Positions 37,923 through 48,966 of a DNA stretch of 64,000 nucleotides are shown piece after piece (the stretch's first letter is position 1; each line of letters starts with the position of its first letter). The DNA comes from Cryptomeria japonica (Eukaryota; Streptophyta; Pinopsida; Cupressales; Cupressaceae): positions 139,914,849-139,978,848 of the forward strand of contig NC_081410.1 in the NCBI RefSeq assembly GCF_030272615.1, given 5' to 3'. Made by a program: the position numbers and the translations under genes. A model generated the notes under the pieces. It was not told where the DNA came from, searched no databases, and saw only the letters and a list, made by a program, of their open reading frames with translations.

Positions 37923-39974
37923 TTTGTGTTCTTCACTTATTCTCAACCTGTTCCTTCATTCAACAATATTACTCCTCCCTCTCAATCCAACATGTCTAAT
38001 TTCAATCCTTCTACTGAAGCTACAATCAATCGCCTTGCCCAAACAGTGTCTTCCTCACAACAACAAATTGTTTCTATGAATCAATCAAAGTATAATGTGC
38101 CCACATTTTATGTAGTGGGCCCATTATCTCATGACATTGTTAGAGTTGTCCTGCCTAAACATGTAAAAGACCCTCAATTGAAACTTTATAATGGAAAAGG
38201 TGATCCCTTAACTCATGTTAAAACATTCCAAATTTTGTGTAGTAACTTTTCTCATGATCAAAGGTTGTTAGAAAAATTGTTTACTAGAACATTAAGGGAT
38301 AGAGATTTGCAATGGTATTGTTCTTTGCCTCCTTATTCTATTACTTATTTTCAACAACTAGCTAATGCTTTTATTCAACAATTTCACAATAACATTGGTC
38401 CTAAAGTTACTTTGACTAATTTAATGCATTGTAAACAAGGTGTTAAAGAAAAAGTGATTGATTTTATTGGTAGATATAAGCACTTGTATTTTTAGATTTC
38501 TTTTCCTATGCCTGATCAAGACATTCAAAAAAATTTCATTGCTAATTTACAAAAAGACATTAGGGATAAACTTCTTTTAACTGAGTTTACTTCCTTTCCA
38601 CAATTGTGCATAGTACTTCATAATTATCAACTAACTGTGAGTCAATTGGGACAATCATCTCCTTCCATGGCTCTGAGTGATAAGGGTGATAGTGCTCAAT
38701 AACCATTTGCAAAGTTCAAACCAAACAAAGGATTCATCAAATTCAATGAAAAAAATAACAACAGTCAATTCGTAGGTACTCCAGGTGTGCCTCCCTTGTC
38801 TAAATTATTTAAAAGAGAAAAAGAGTTTAATCCTTTGAATGGATCTTTGTATAGCATTATGTCTCATTTAATACAAAAGAATGTGTTAAAACTTCCCCAA
38901 ATCAAACCAATTGATCCATATAAAACAACTTCTCCTTACTTTGATGCTAAATCTTTTTGTCAATATCATCGTCATCCTGGTCATGATACTGAAAAATGTT
39001 TTTCATTAAGTAAGATTCAAGAATTGATTGATAACAATACCATATCTGTGGAAGGTGTGAATGATAATGGAAACAAATTTGTAGCTCCTCCTAATCAAAA
39101 CCTTCAAATTTTCACTAATCCTTTACCATCCCATTCCATTAATGTGATTGAGACTAGTCATCTTGCTTTCTCTCCCAATGGTGTTGGCCTCAAATCTAAT
39201 CATGTGGTGAACCTTGTAGATCAACAATAACCTCCTGAGGATTTATGCATAATATTTGATCCTAGTGAGACCATTAAGGCACCTGATGGCCCATTATACC
39301 TAAGTGAAAAAATCAAAGGTATACTTGCTAGAGGAGTCCTTATTGATCTTGCTTGCATGGTTAATGTAATAACTAAAGAATTTATCTATACTTTGCAATT
39401 GCATCAAGTAATATATGATGATACTAATGTGATAGTTAAAGTTTTTGATGGCTTCTCTTGTCCAGTTATTGGTTCTATAACACTTCCTATTGATGTTGGT
39501 ACTAAATGCTTAGATGTTCAATTTGATATCATTCCTACATCTGATCAATTTGGTGTCAAGTTGGGACATCCTTGGCTCTCTTACATGAAAGTGACCACTT
39601 CTACTATTCACAAGTGTTTTAAATTTCCTCATAATGGTGAAATCATAACTATTAATCATAGCCTATTTCAACCTACACTGAGGTGTGGAGATGTTCGTCT
39701 TGATTATTTTTTGATCAAACAATTCAAGCCTCTTGAACCTAGAAGGGATTCTCTCTTTAGATCATATCAAAATTTGAAAAATGAAATGATTTTATCCTTG
39801 AGTAAAGCTACAAATCAGACACTTATCATTCCTCTCGATTATCATATACCCCTTCTTGAGGATAAGATTGTTCTTCCTCCCAAGGAAAGAAATAATCTTC
39901 TTCCCAAAGAAGCATTTATTCCTTCTCCTAAAGAGAAGAATTCTCCCAAGAAAAGAGATATCCCTCTTCCCTAA
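37923..39974 (+). pseudogene. GYP3 gag-protease (four in-frame stops)
   Basis: One frame runs the whole length, broken by TAG at 38493, TAA at 38700, TAA at 39228 and TAA at 39972; at least two are CAA-to-TAA changes. Capsid core (Retrotrans_gag): LYNGKGDPLTHVKTFQILCS, then LFTRTLRDRDLQWYCSLP, then QQLANAFIQQF. A zinc motif of CHHC type, CQYHRHPGHDTEKC, lies near 38955. The protease-like domain follows, with VLIDLACMVNVIT at about 39339-39374 and LGHPWLSYM near 39570. The active-site triad expected as D-[ST]-G is D-L-A (39345-39353), so protease activity is doubtful even before the stops. The 5' end is cut by COP-A; the first visible codon is GTG, not a start. Confidence 0.86.
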
Positions 39975-40752
39975 AAACAATCCATTCCTTCTCCTATAGA
40001 TGAGTCTCCTCTTCCTCCCAAAGGTAGAAAAACTATTCCTCCTAAAAAACAAACTATCCAGGTCTTAAGGTTAGACCTATCCCTCCTCCTCATGATGGAC
40101 CCTATCTCCTTCCTACACCTCCTATTCCTCCTTATATGGTGTGGTTCCTCCTCCTTCATCTTATAGAGAGAAACAACTAGCCTCTCCCATTGTCCAACCT
40201 AAAAGACCTCAACCCACTCATCCTTCCCTAAAAGAAAAGACAAAACCTATACCTAATGAAACTAACCCTCCTCAACCTTCAGCCAAGACTAGACAAAACT
40301 GTTGTGCGAGAGAACATTGATGAAGACATCATGCTAGAGCTCATGAGTTTGCTTCCCAAACCATTTCTTCTCCCAAAAAACCAACTGTTGACATGATTCC
40401 ATTTTCTCCTTAATAGGATGCTCAATATAATTCTCCAAGATGAAAAATGTTTAAGACAAATGATGGTTCAAGTTCTATTCCTATTAGAGCTCATATTCTT
40501 ACTAATCTTGATGAAGAGATAGGTGAAAATGATCTTAATAATGAAAATGTTGATCCTAATATTTTTGATGATGAATATGAATATGTTGACGTTGACAATG
40601 ACTTATCTACAAAATTTTCAAAAGCATTAATCCTATCTCCTAGTAAGAAACAAAGTGACTTATTATTAGAGCATGGTCCTTGTTTGGAACTTGTGATAGC
40701 TCCATCTACTATGCTTGATGTGGCTCCTCTTGCATGTTTTCTACCTTCCTGA
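39975..40752 (+). pseudogene. GYP3 Pro/Lys-rich tail after protease
   Basis: Downstream of protease the frame becomes low complexity, with repeats of LPPKxR / SPKEK type, passes a frameshift near 40060, and ends in an open stretch 40447-40752 (MFKTNDGSSSIPIRAHILTN, an acidic Asp/Asn segment, then LLLEHGPCLELVIAPS). It sits exactly where RT-RNase H-integrase would be in an autonomous element. I do not recognise a domain. It may be a linker left after deletion or a replacement domain of this non-autonomous family. Confidence 0.6.
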
Positions 40753-41385
40753 AATAATGATCAGCAAGATCAGGGGGAGGATGACATTCTTTATTAGCTT
40801 CATTAGCACTCTAGATTCTCTCTCTCTCTCCTCTCTTGCTTGTTTGTGATATTCTTCTATTTTTTGTCCCTATTGTTATCTACTTGAGGATGATGAAAAG
40901 CATTGAGATCTCTTTTGGTCTCTCCCATGCTGATTCAAAAGACACGTGTTCCCTTCTTCCATGGTGGCTTCCTTTCTTTGGGGGATGAGGATAATTATAT
41001 ACATATATACATGAGCTATCATAAAAAGCATACTGACTCCAAAATTAGGTGAAACCACCTTCTGTTTTGTGTTTGTGTTCATTATCCTTAGATTTTCCCT
41101 CTCTTGGGGGCTAATTTATTGTGATAATATGCTTGTCTTCTTTGGGTGTATCCTACCTTAAAGCAATTGCTCCCAATAAGGAATATGCAATCATTTTAAT
41201 GTGGGGGCATACACTCCACTCATGATTCTCTCTTTTGATAATTAAAGTTACTTAGTGAACTTTATCTTTGCTGTGTAATTTTTGGTATTTTTTTCATGAC
41301 TCATAGTAAGAGAACCTTACTAGTTGTAGTCATGGTTCTCTCTCTCTCATGATCTGGCCTTTTACCTTGTCATTGAAGTCTTAAG
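40753..41385 (+). other. GYP3 3' untranslated region
   Basis: Non-coding, pyrimidine-rich (CTCTCTCTCTCCTCTC near 40818). Purine blocks GATCAGGGGGAGGATGACA (about 40768) and AATGTGGGGGCATAC (41199) look like polypurine tracts but are not followed by an LTR start. Continues after the solo LTR at 42787. Confidence 0.65.
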
Positions 41386-42786
41386 TGATGAATAATGATG
41401 AACTACTAAGGTCCTAACCGGTGCTGAGAGGAGGGGTGAATCAGTACACACAAAAACTTGCTCCGATACTTTGACAAATCAAAACATAGATAACCAGTTG
41501 TCTTCACCACTATACTTAACAATAGCAATACCAGTTAACCAGAAATACTTCAGGTAGTATTTAGCAGATATCAAATCTTGATGACTACTTCACTGATATA
41601 ATCATGCATGAGTTGTATCAATAATACCACAACCATTTAACACTGCACGCATATCTATCTTAATCAGAATCACACAATCATCACATGAAAAACTCACAAC
41701 ACATAACACATAGATTTTTCATGTGGAAACCCAAAAGGGAAAAACCATGGTGGGGATGAATACCCACAAGCTTGTTTGTGAACTCTTTTGAAGTTCGCTA
41801 TGTTAGGAGCCTAGTCTGGTTAAAGACTTTACAATAAGGTCATGTTAGGAACCGATCCTGTTAGAGATCACCTAGTTAAGGGATGGCTATATACCTTGTT
41901 AAAGGTTGAAACCCTGTTAAGAGTTACCTCACTAAAGGATTTAAATAACTCAATGAACTTGAGTCACCTGGTTAGAGGATTTACAACAAAGCTTGTTAAA
42001 TCTACCCAGTCAAGGGATTTACCTTCTATTGAAATGGTTAGAAGACAACAGGTAAAACTCTGATCTGATAACAACACTCCTTTCTAAGGCAGATCCTTTT
42101 TAGTTCCTCTCTTCTACAATCACACTCTGCAGATTCCTCACTCTGGTTTGGCAAGTATCAAATCTCCAACATGCGGACACAAACACAACTTTTGCCAACC
42201 ACTACAATAACAAAACTCATCGACATTATAGACAACAATTAGGTCAATAGCATAAACCCTAAACCCTAAACATTTTAGGTTTACAATTACAAGCGGTCCA
42301 ATCCTGGCCGTCAAATACATTACATAGAATTAAATGATCTAAAACAAATTTCAAGTCATTTTGCATTGTCCAATCTTCATTGCATCTTGAAAATAGTAAC
42401 CCATCACGCGCTCTTCACACACCATTAAGAAAAATGCACATTCCTGAGGTAGACATTCAATGCATTCGATCTTCATGTGCAAGATCCTCAAAGAAATCCT
42501 TCATGTACACATAGCTACCATGGCATCTAGATCCTTATCCTTGTTCTTAACTAACTCATCACAAAACATCATCGATTGCACCGCATAAGCCAAACCGAAA
42601 ACCCTAGAGCTAAATAAAGACTACCAACCGGTAGTCATACTTAGTGAACCCTGACACTAGTCCACTCCATCCCGATTGACTATAACCACTTCCAATCTTC
42701 ATACTAGTGCATACTGGTTCACCTGCTTGAGCACTTATTGACATCATTGACAACATACATTATCACCGCTTCATCATATGCCAACA
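41386..42786 (-). repeat. Solo copia LTR of the COP-E family, 1.40 kb
   Basis: Minus strand begins TGTTGGCATATGATGAAG and ends GTTCATCATTATTCATCA, matching the COP-E 5' LTR (48967-50326) along its length. There is no PBS, interior or second LTR next to it. Flanked by TTAAG (41381-41385) and TTGAG (42787-42791), a one-mismatch target duplication. It is probably the product of LTR-LTR recombination. Contains the C-tract motif (41424-41445, inverted) and the TTTTTCCC motif near 41725. Confidence 0.9.
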
Positions 42787-42921
42787 TTGAGATCCTAAAG
42801 TCCACTAGGGGCTTGGTGAATCTTGCCTCCTTGATGTGGTGAAAGTATTTCAATCCGAATTTCTTATACTTTACCAGCAGTATTTGCATAAGCTTATACT
42901 CCCACTAAAGTGGGGGCTAAA
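42787..42921 (+). other. GYP3 3' untranslated region (end) and polypurine tract
   Basis: The tract AAAGTGGGGGCTAAA (42907-42921) directly precedes the LTR start TGTAACATCCC. Upstream sequence is non-coding. Confidence 0.82.
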
Positions 42922-45782
42922 TGTAACATCCCAAAATTGCACCCCTTGTAATTTTTTACTACATTTGGGTCTTCACCTTAGTGTTTGTGCCCCTTGGCCT
43001 GATCAAAGACCTAAATATGCTCATCCACATTAAAAATACATTGTAATTCAACCCTACACTCTTTCTACACCTTCATCCTACCCCAAAATAGGGCAGGACC
43101 AAGGCATGGCACCCTGGGATCCCCTATTTGTGATGGGGTCCACCTAGTTGCTCAACACTTCACCTAGCTAGTGTTGCTCAATTGCACCAACTCACCAGGG
43201 CTAGTTTCTCTCTAGACCTTCAAGTCCTTCCCAATCTCTTCTAGGGTTTGATTCTCATTCTTTCTAAGGTGTTTTCTTTAGGTGTTTAGCCTAGGAACCC
43301 TACCAATTCATAGTCCTTCTTAGGTGCTCAATTGTGGCTTCTTGGCTTCAAGTTGCCAAAATGACCTCCTATCATTGTAAGATGTTGCAAAGGTGTGGAG
43401 GTGTCTACTAACATGTTTTGTATGCCTTTGAGGTCCATTTGTGGCTCACAGTCAATAGGTTTCTTACCAATTTCAAAATATTGCCTGGAAAAGGGCTACA
43501 AGAAATTAGGCCTCCAAATCCAGTTTTCTAGGGCTTGGGTGAAAACGGTTCAAAGGACCCCCAAATAAGTTTGAATTTTATTCAAATATTCACCTATCCC
43601 TAAAGTATTTTTGTGTTTTTGGCCCTTGGTTTCACATTACAATGTAAGAACCCCAAAATGAGGGTTTTGAAGGGTTTACAAGGCCTTTAACCAACAGTAA
43701 ATGAACAAATTGGGGTTTTGGTATTAAAAGGATTTTTCAAAGCTTCTCCATGCATGGAAAAGTCTTCCCCAACTCTATGAACCCCTCCAAACTCTGAAAT
43801 GGTGATTTGGCACACATCCTTGCACTTAACACTCCATTTTCACCTTATTTCCTCTAACCGGGTTGCTCTTGGAATCGCCTAGAATAAGGTGACACTCACA
43901 TAAAATCTCTTCTCTAGAACTTGAACCTACATATGTACACTATAAAGAGGGTTTCCCATCATGTTCCAACAATCCGTGATGGAAGCACGTGTGGAACGCA
44001 TGGGGCAACCATATTTACAAGAAAATTGCTATTTACAAGCCAAAACTGGTTGTTTGCAAACTTGAACAAGAAAACACAAAAGAATAGTATTTACAAGACT
44101 CTAAAATGAACCAAAAACTCTAACTCAATCCATTTTTGTATCCATGGATTCAATCCATATTCAATTGCCAAATGAGTAAAATCAAGCCAAAATGTTGCCA
44201 ACAAGACTGAAAATGAGTAGTTTCAGTTGTTGAACTTACATCACACACTTCTCCCCACCTTGGTAAACATGCAAGAGAGGGTATATATAGGTTTCCCACA
44301 TGTGGAGTCCTCCTATGGAGTTAAACAATCCCTAACTCCAATGCTAACCAATTCAGGACAAAAGTTGTCATGACAACTTTTTGCTCTTTTGGTCTCTCCA
44401 ACTTATAAGACCTATTCCAAATCATCATAAATGACTTTTCAAACATGTCTAAGACCTATTTAACCCTCCCTAATTCTCATGCCAATTTTTGACACTTTTG
44501 ACCATCAAAAAGGTCGATTGGCTACTCAAACTCACTATTTACACAAAAAAAATGCAAACCTAAGGAAAATGAACTTAACCTAGGCCTACATTGACACAAA
44601 ATACTAACTCTTGGACCCTCTTGGAGTCCTTATTCACTACTAACTTGGCTAGGGTCAGTACAAGCCAAAATTGTGAAAGCTAATTTGCCTAAGTCCTAGG
44701 TGCATCTGCACCAAGTTAGGACCCATTTTGAGGCCCCTCCCTTGTGCTCATCTCAAATCAGAGGCAAAAAATAAGTCAATTAAACCCACTGGAAAGTATA
44801 TAAGAGGGATTTCCCCTCTCATTTGACATCCTAATAAAAGCCTATTGAATCTATCATCAATCATTATCAAGCATATGAGGATTCAAGAGATCAAGCATTC
44901 AAGCATTCAAGCATTTCAAGAGAAATTGAGCATTTTCAGTCTTCCTTCAAGCTTTGGAGCAACAATAGAGACAATATTTTAAGCATTGAAGAGGAAATCA
45001 ATATTCTACTTCATGAAACCCTAATTCCATGTGGAGGCAAGAAAAAATTCACAAGGAGGTATAAGAATTTCAATCATTGAATTCAACATCCCCTTAAAGA
45101 GGATGATTTATACTTTCAGACATTTCATTTACATTATTTCAACCACTTGGTTAATTCCAAAACCAGGGTTTGATCTAAAGACAAACCCCTATTCCCAACA
45201 CATTTCCCTTTCTTTATGTGTCCAAGAATAGGTGCGCAGTTGTACTTTTGGAATTAAGCTTTATTTGCAGAGATGAAAAAACCCTTTTCAACGTGCAGAA
45301 AGTTCAGAGGATCGATAGGAGGGGGCCCTTGTCTAGACATACAGTCCCTGCAAATTTTACCAAATTTCACAGAGAAGCTTTGAATCATCTCAAACTTCTC
45401 AGATCTAGGTGGGAGGGGGAATCCCGAATCTGTAGCTCACTATTTTTGTATACCTTATCTCCATTTTCAGCACTTTGTCTTAATTCAATCAATCAACTTA
45501 TAAAAGAGGGTTAATTCCATTCCAATCTACTTAGTAATCAATCCTTGCATCCTTTGGGATTGGATCTAGTAGACTCATCCCCCTCTTTTGAATATAAAGT
45601 CCCTCAAGTGAAAATTGAATCTTAGTTAAATCCTCTATGTGGAGGATTCGGCTAAGGTTCCCAATTTTCCACTTTACAGTTTCATCCATGGATGATATTC
45701 ATTATTGGCTCTTTCTCTATATTAATTTGGTGAAGGCTCCAATCATGTGAATGGCTCTATGTACTCTTTTGTGATTAGTTTG
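42922..45782 (+). repeat. GYP3 3' LTR (partial, at least 2.86 kb)
   Basis: Starts TGTAACATCCCA after the polypurine tract; cut by COP-D near 45783. A TATA box TATATAAG lies at 44797-44804. Direct repeats of a CAAGCATT unit occur near 44893-44920 just downstream, in the presumed R region. No gene; open frames at 45031-45514 overlap in different frames and have no recognisable domain. Confidence 0.8.
44797..44804 (+). promoter_or_regulatory. Candidate TATA box of GYP3 LTR
   Basis: GGAAAGTATATAAGAGGG context, about 1.9 kb into the LTR. A good match to the plant TATA consensus; transcription would start about 30 bases downstream. Confidence 0.6.
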
Positions 45783-47416
45783 TGTTGAACACAATACACC
45801 ACTAAGAGGGGGGTGAGTCAGTGGTTCCTAAGTTCTTTTGTTTTTTAAAACAACCTTAGAATATCGGTTATTATTCTAAGCACTAAACAGTCAAACCGGT
45901 AAGACAAAAGTGGATACCAAAAGAGACAACCACACAAATGCAACCCACAACACTAGATGTACGAGGAAAACCCAATATGGGAAAAACCTCAGTGAGAAAT
46001 GTTGTTGGAGACTACTGGTCCAGTCCAACCTCACAAGTGAAACAATGAATTACAATGATTTAGGGAACCAACCCAAGGAGCACCAACCCCTTTGATTTAG
46101 GGCACCAATCCAAGGAGCACCAGCCCCACCAAGCTCCAACTTGGTGAAGTATATTGAAATACAATTTTTATACCGTTATAGGTTCCGGTTACGAATGAGT
46201 TTTGCAACTCTTGATCAAATAGGTTTTTTCTAGTTAATAGTCTTCTCTTCTTCTCTCTCAGCCTCACACCACACTTGGTTACACTTGGATGCCTTCTTGA
46301 CCAATAAAACCTCATTTGTTAGCTCAACTATCAGACCTGCAACAGTTTATTAGTACTCTATCTCTGTAGGTTATACCCTCTCACCAGTTTGCCTGCTAAC
46401 TCACTCTGCAAATTTCTTAGAATAATTTCTCAGGAAGATGATCCTTCTCTATGCTCAATCTCTCTTCACTCTCCTTCTTCACATCAAGCATCACTGATTT
46501 TTGTCTTGATCTCACATATTTATAATCTAGGATTCCTGCCAAAAATAGCATTCAAACAATGTCATGTTAGGTATTACCTTCTCCAACTCGATCCAAATCT
46601 AATTTTATTCTGTCTACTTTTCTAGGGATATGATCTCCATGACATTGATCAATACCAGCAAAGCTTCACATTCCAATGTGCATTTTCTAAATCTAGAGGT
46701 CTGAACCATACTTTTCTGCTTTTCTCTATCATATGCCATTAATGGCCCAGTTGTTTCCTTCGGCAAATGAGTACGAAGATCAAATATTCTTGCAGGATTA
46801 GTTCAGTCGCTTTCCAACTTGCCTTCCTTGAGCTACAATCTTCTGGTATCCTCTGTGACTTGTGGGTTCTTCATAAAAGTTGACCTTCTTGCTGACTTGT
46901 TATGTAGATGCACACTTCATTGACCTGTGCAATATCACCATCTGGCATCCAGCTGTCATATTTGTCGACATCCACCTCTGCTTGGATTTCTATGTCATTT
47001 TGACATCCTTTGTTGACCAAGGTTGACTACTGGCATAGTTCACCTTATCAGTATAACCAACAAACACCCTCTTTACTGGCAACACATCCTCTTGATTATT
47101 CATCATGCCTTTCAGTATGTCTTCATGCCATCCTCTTTGTTTTGCTCATAGGATGTTGTGATTTTTTTACCATTCCACCTCTTCATCAAAAAAAAAACAA
47201 CCAACCTTCATCTTGGTTTGTGCCTTACTGGTAAGCTTGATAACCGGTAGATGACACAATTCACGTGTATCGGTATCCTTCCTTATGTCTGCTCACTCAC
47301 ATGTGCATTTCCATCATATGTCTTTCTCTTCTTATACCGGTCAACACTTCTTACTTATCAGTGACCTTGCCAAGCTAGTTGACATCAATGACAACTTAAT
47401 GCCAATAATGCCAACA
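45783..47416 (-). repeat. COP-D 3' LTR, about 1.63 kb
   Basis: The right edge is certain (ATGCCAACA at 47416 beside the polypurine tract). The left edge is inferred from TGTTGAACAC at 45783 and could be two bases off. Has the inverted C-tract motif (45802-45822) and TTTTTCCC motif (near 45970). Confidence 0.85.
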
Positions 47417-47638
47417 ATCTCCCCCTTTGGCATTGATGTCAACTTATTGCAAGATACTTCATACCAATAGATTTTGCCCCCTTGACACAATGACAAAGGG
47501 TATTATACACTCCCCCTTTGATCCATACCTATCTCCCCCTTAGGCTACTACTAGTGATTGCAATCAGTACTAAGATGTGGTTCAAGAGTTATACATGCTG
47601 CTATGAACTCCCCCTGAACAATATAAATCCTTCCTATC
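47417..47638 (-). other. COP-D 3' untranslated region with polypurine tracts and perfect hairpin
   Basis: Primary tract at 47417-47430 (minus strand CCAAAGGGGGAGAT). Secondary tracts at 47510-47520 and 47531-47540. GTTGACATCAATG inside the LTR (47378-47390) is the exact reverse complement of CATTGATGTCAAC (47431-47443), placing the tract and LTR edge in a 40-base loop. Confidence 0.85.
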
Positions 47639-48303
47639 TCAAGTGCATAAGGCAAGTGACACAAATCCCAACTTGTGTCTTAAGTACTCAAAAGTGCTTA
47701 CTGGCAATGGTTTGGTGAAAATGTCTGCTACTTGTTCTCCGATAGGGACATAATCCATCTTTACTTCCTTTCCTTTAACCTTCTCTCTAAGGAAATGATA
47801 CTTGATCGCTACATGTTTTGTTCTGGAATGAATCATCGGATTCTTTGATATGTTGATGGCACTCGAATTATCACACCGGATGAGAATAAGGTTAGTAATG
47901 TCCACCTGTATGTCCTTGAGGGTTTGCTTCATCCAAAGCACCTGAGAGCAGAAATAATGTATTATGCTTTAGCAGTTGATAAGGAGACTGAATCCGGCTT
48001 CTTGCTATACCATGAGACCAACCGGTCACATAGGAAGAATGCACCACCACTTGTGCACTTTCGGTCATCAATGCAACCTTCCCAATCAGCATAAAAGTAT
48101 TCTTCCAAGATGAATTCCCCTTGTTTAGGGTACCACAATCCATAACTAAGTGTTCCTTGTAGGTACCTAAAAATTCTACTAGCTACATTCATATGTGACT
48201 GCTTTGGTGCAACTTGAAATTGAGCCACCATGTACGCTTCCTGCACTATATCTAATCTAGAAGTAGTTGGATACAATAGGCTGCCTATCATGGATCTATA
48301 CAA
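47639..48303 (-). pseudogene. COP-D RNase H (decayed)
   Basis: Frame 48303-47962 gives YRSMIGSLLYPTTSRLDIVQ, then RYLQGTLSYGLWYPK and YADWEGCIDDRKCTSGGAFF, ending STAKA; frame 47941-47639 gives LWMKQTLKDI, RCDNSSAINISKNP and VADIFTKPLP. The gap 47942-47961 carries the frame change. Conserved RNase H acidic residues are mostly visible. It degrades the RNA strand of the hybrid during reverse transcription. Confidence 0.9.
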
Positions 48304-48966
48304 TGTCTAATCCACCACTGGCGATTCATCATTCTTGCTTAATTTTCTTTCGGTCACCATGGGGATACTTACTAGTTTGCAATCCTCCAATTGAAATTTG
48401 TTCAACATATCCTTTGCTTACTTGGTTTGGGAGATAAAGATTCCCTTATCTTGTTGTAATATCTGCAAACCAAGGAAGTATGTCAATTCTCCAAGCATTG
48501 ACATCTCAAATTCTAACTACATCTGATCAGCAAATTCTTTGCAAAGAGTGTCCTTATTTTCTCCAAAAATAATGGCATCTACATACACAACCACAATCAT
48601 CATGTGGTTTCCATCTTTCTTTATGTATAAATTGTTGTCAACACTCCCCTTTTTGAATCCTTTCTCTTTCATGGACTGATCTAATCTTGAATACCATGCT
48701 CTAGGAGCTTTCTTTAATCCATACAGGGCCTTCTTCAACCGACACACAAAGGTTTCATCATCATGTAGCAGAAACCATTCCAGTTGCTCCATGTACACTT
48801 CTTCCAAATTTCCATTTAGGAAGGCAGATTTTACATCCATTTGATATACTTTATAACCCTTGTAAGAAGAAAAGGCTAGAAACATTCTAATTTCTTCTAA
48901 TCTAGCTACCGGTGTAAATATTTCTTCAAAGTCAATGCCCTCTACTTGACAGTATCCTTTGCACAC
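48304..48966 (-). pseudogene. COP-D reverse transcriptase (cut by COP-E)
   Basis: The minus strand starts at [20 protein letters not shown] directly at the COP-E boundary. Then [27 protein letters not shown] and the catalytic box VYVDAIIFG: the second Asp of YVDD is Ala. FLGLQI and stops follow between 48516 and 48304. The Asp-to-Ala change alone would abolish polymerase activity. Confidence 0.92.

Larger units (their letters stand above)
37923..45782 (+). mobile_element. GYP3: Ty3/gypsy element with gag-pro but no RT or integrase (partial)
   Basis: The visible part is gag-protease (37923-39974), a Pro/Lys-rich tail (to 40752), a 3' untranslated region, a polypurine tract and a 3' LTR of at least 2.86 kb that is cut by COP-D at about 45783. 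The 5' LTR and gag start lie left of COP-A, outside the window. RT, RNase H and integrase are absent between protease and the polypurine tract, so it was non-autonomous. The Gag CX2HX4HX4C motif suggests the Tat/Athila side of Ty3 rather than chromoviruses (inference). Confidence 0.83.
45783..48966 (-). mobile_element. COP-D: Ty1/copia element, 3' part visible
   Basis: On the minus strand the visible order is RT (48966-48304), RNase H, polypurine tract and 3' LTR (47416 to about 45783). It lies in the GYP3 3' LTR. COP-E interrupts its RT at 48966; the remaining pol, gag and 5' LTR should lie right of the window, beyond COP-E. Confidence 0.9.

Noticed and set aside
37926-38495. Independent gene beginning at a GTG
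   Set aside because: The frame is the middle of the GYP3 gag truncated by COP-A; the GTG is not a start codon.
40768-41385. First taken as the GYP3 3' LTR because of GATCAGGGGGAGGATGACA
   Set aside because: The sequence after it is not bounded by an LTR-like TG...CA pair and the better polypurine tract plus LTR start lies at 42907-42922.
45031-45514. Two overlapping open frames in the GYP3 LTR as a small gene
   Set aside because: Different frames, no domain-like sequence, and the location is just downstream of the LTR TATA box, where non-coding R/U5 is expected.
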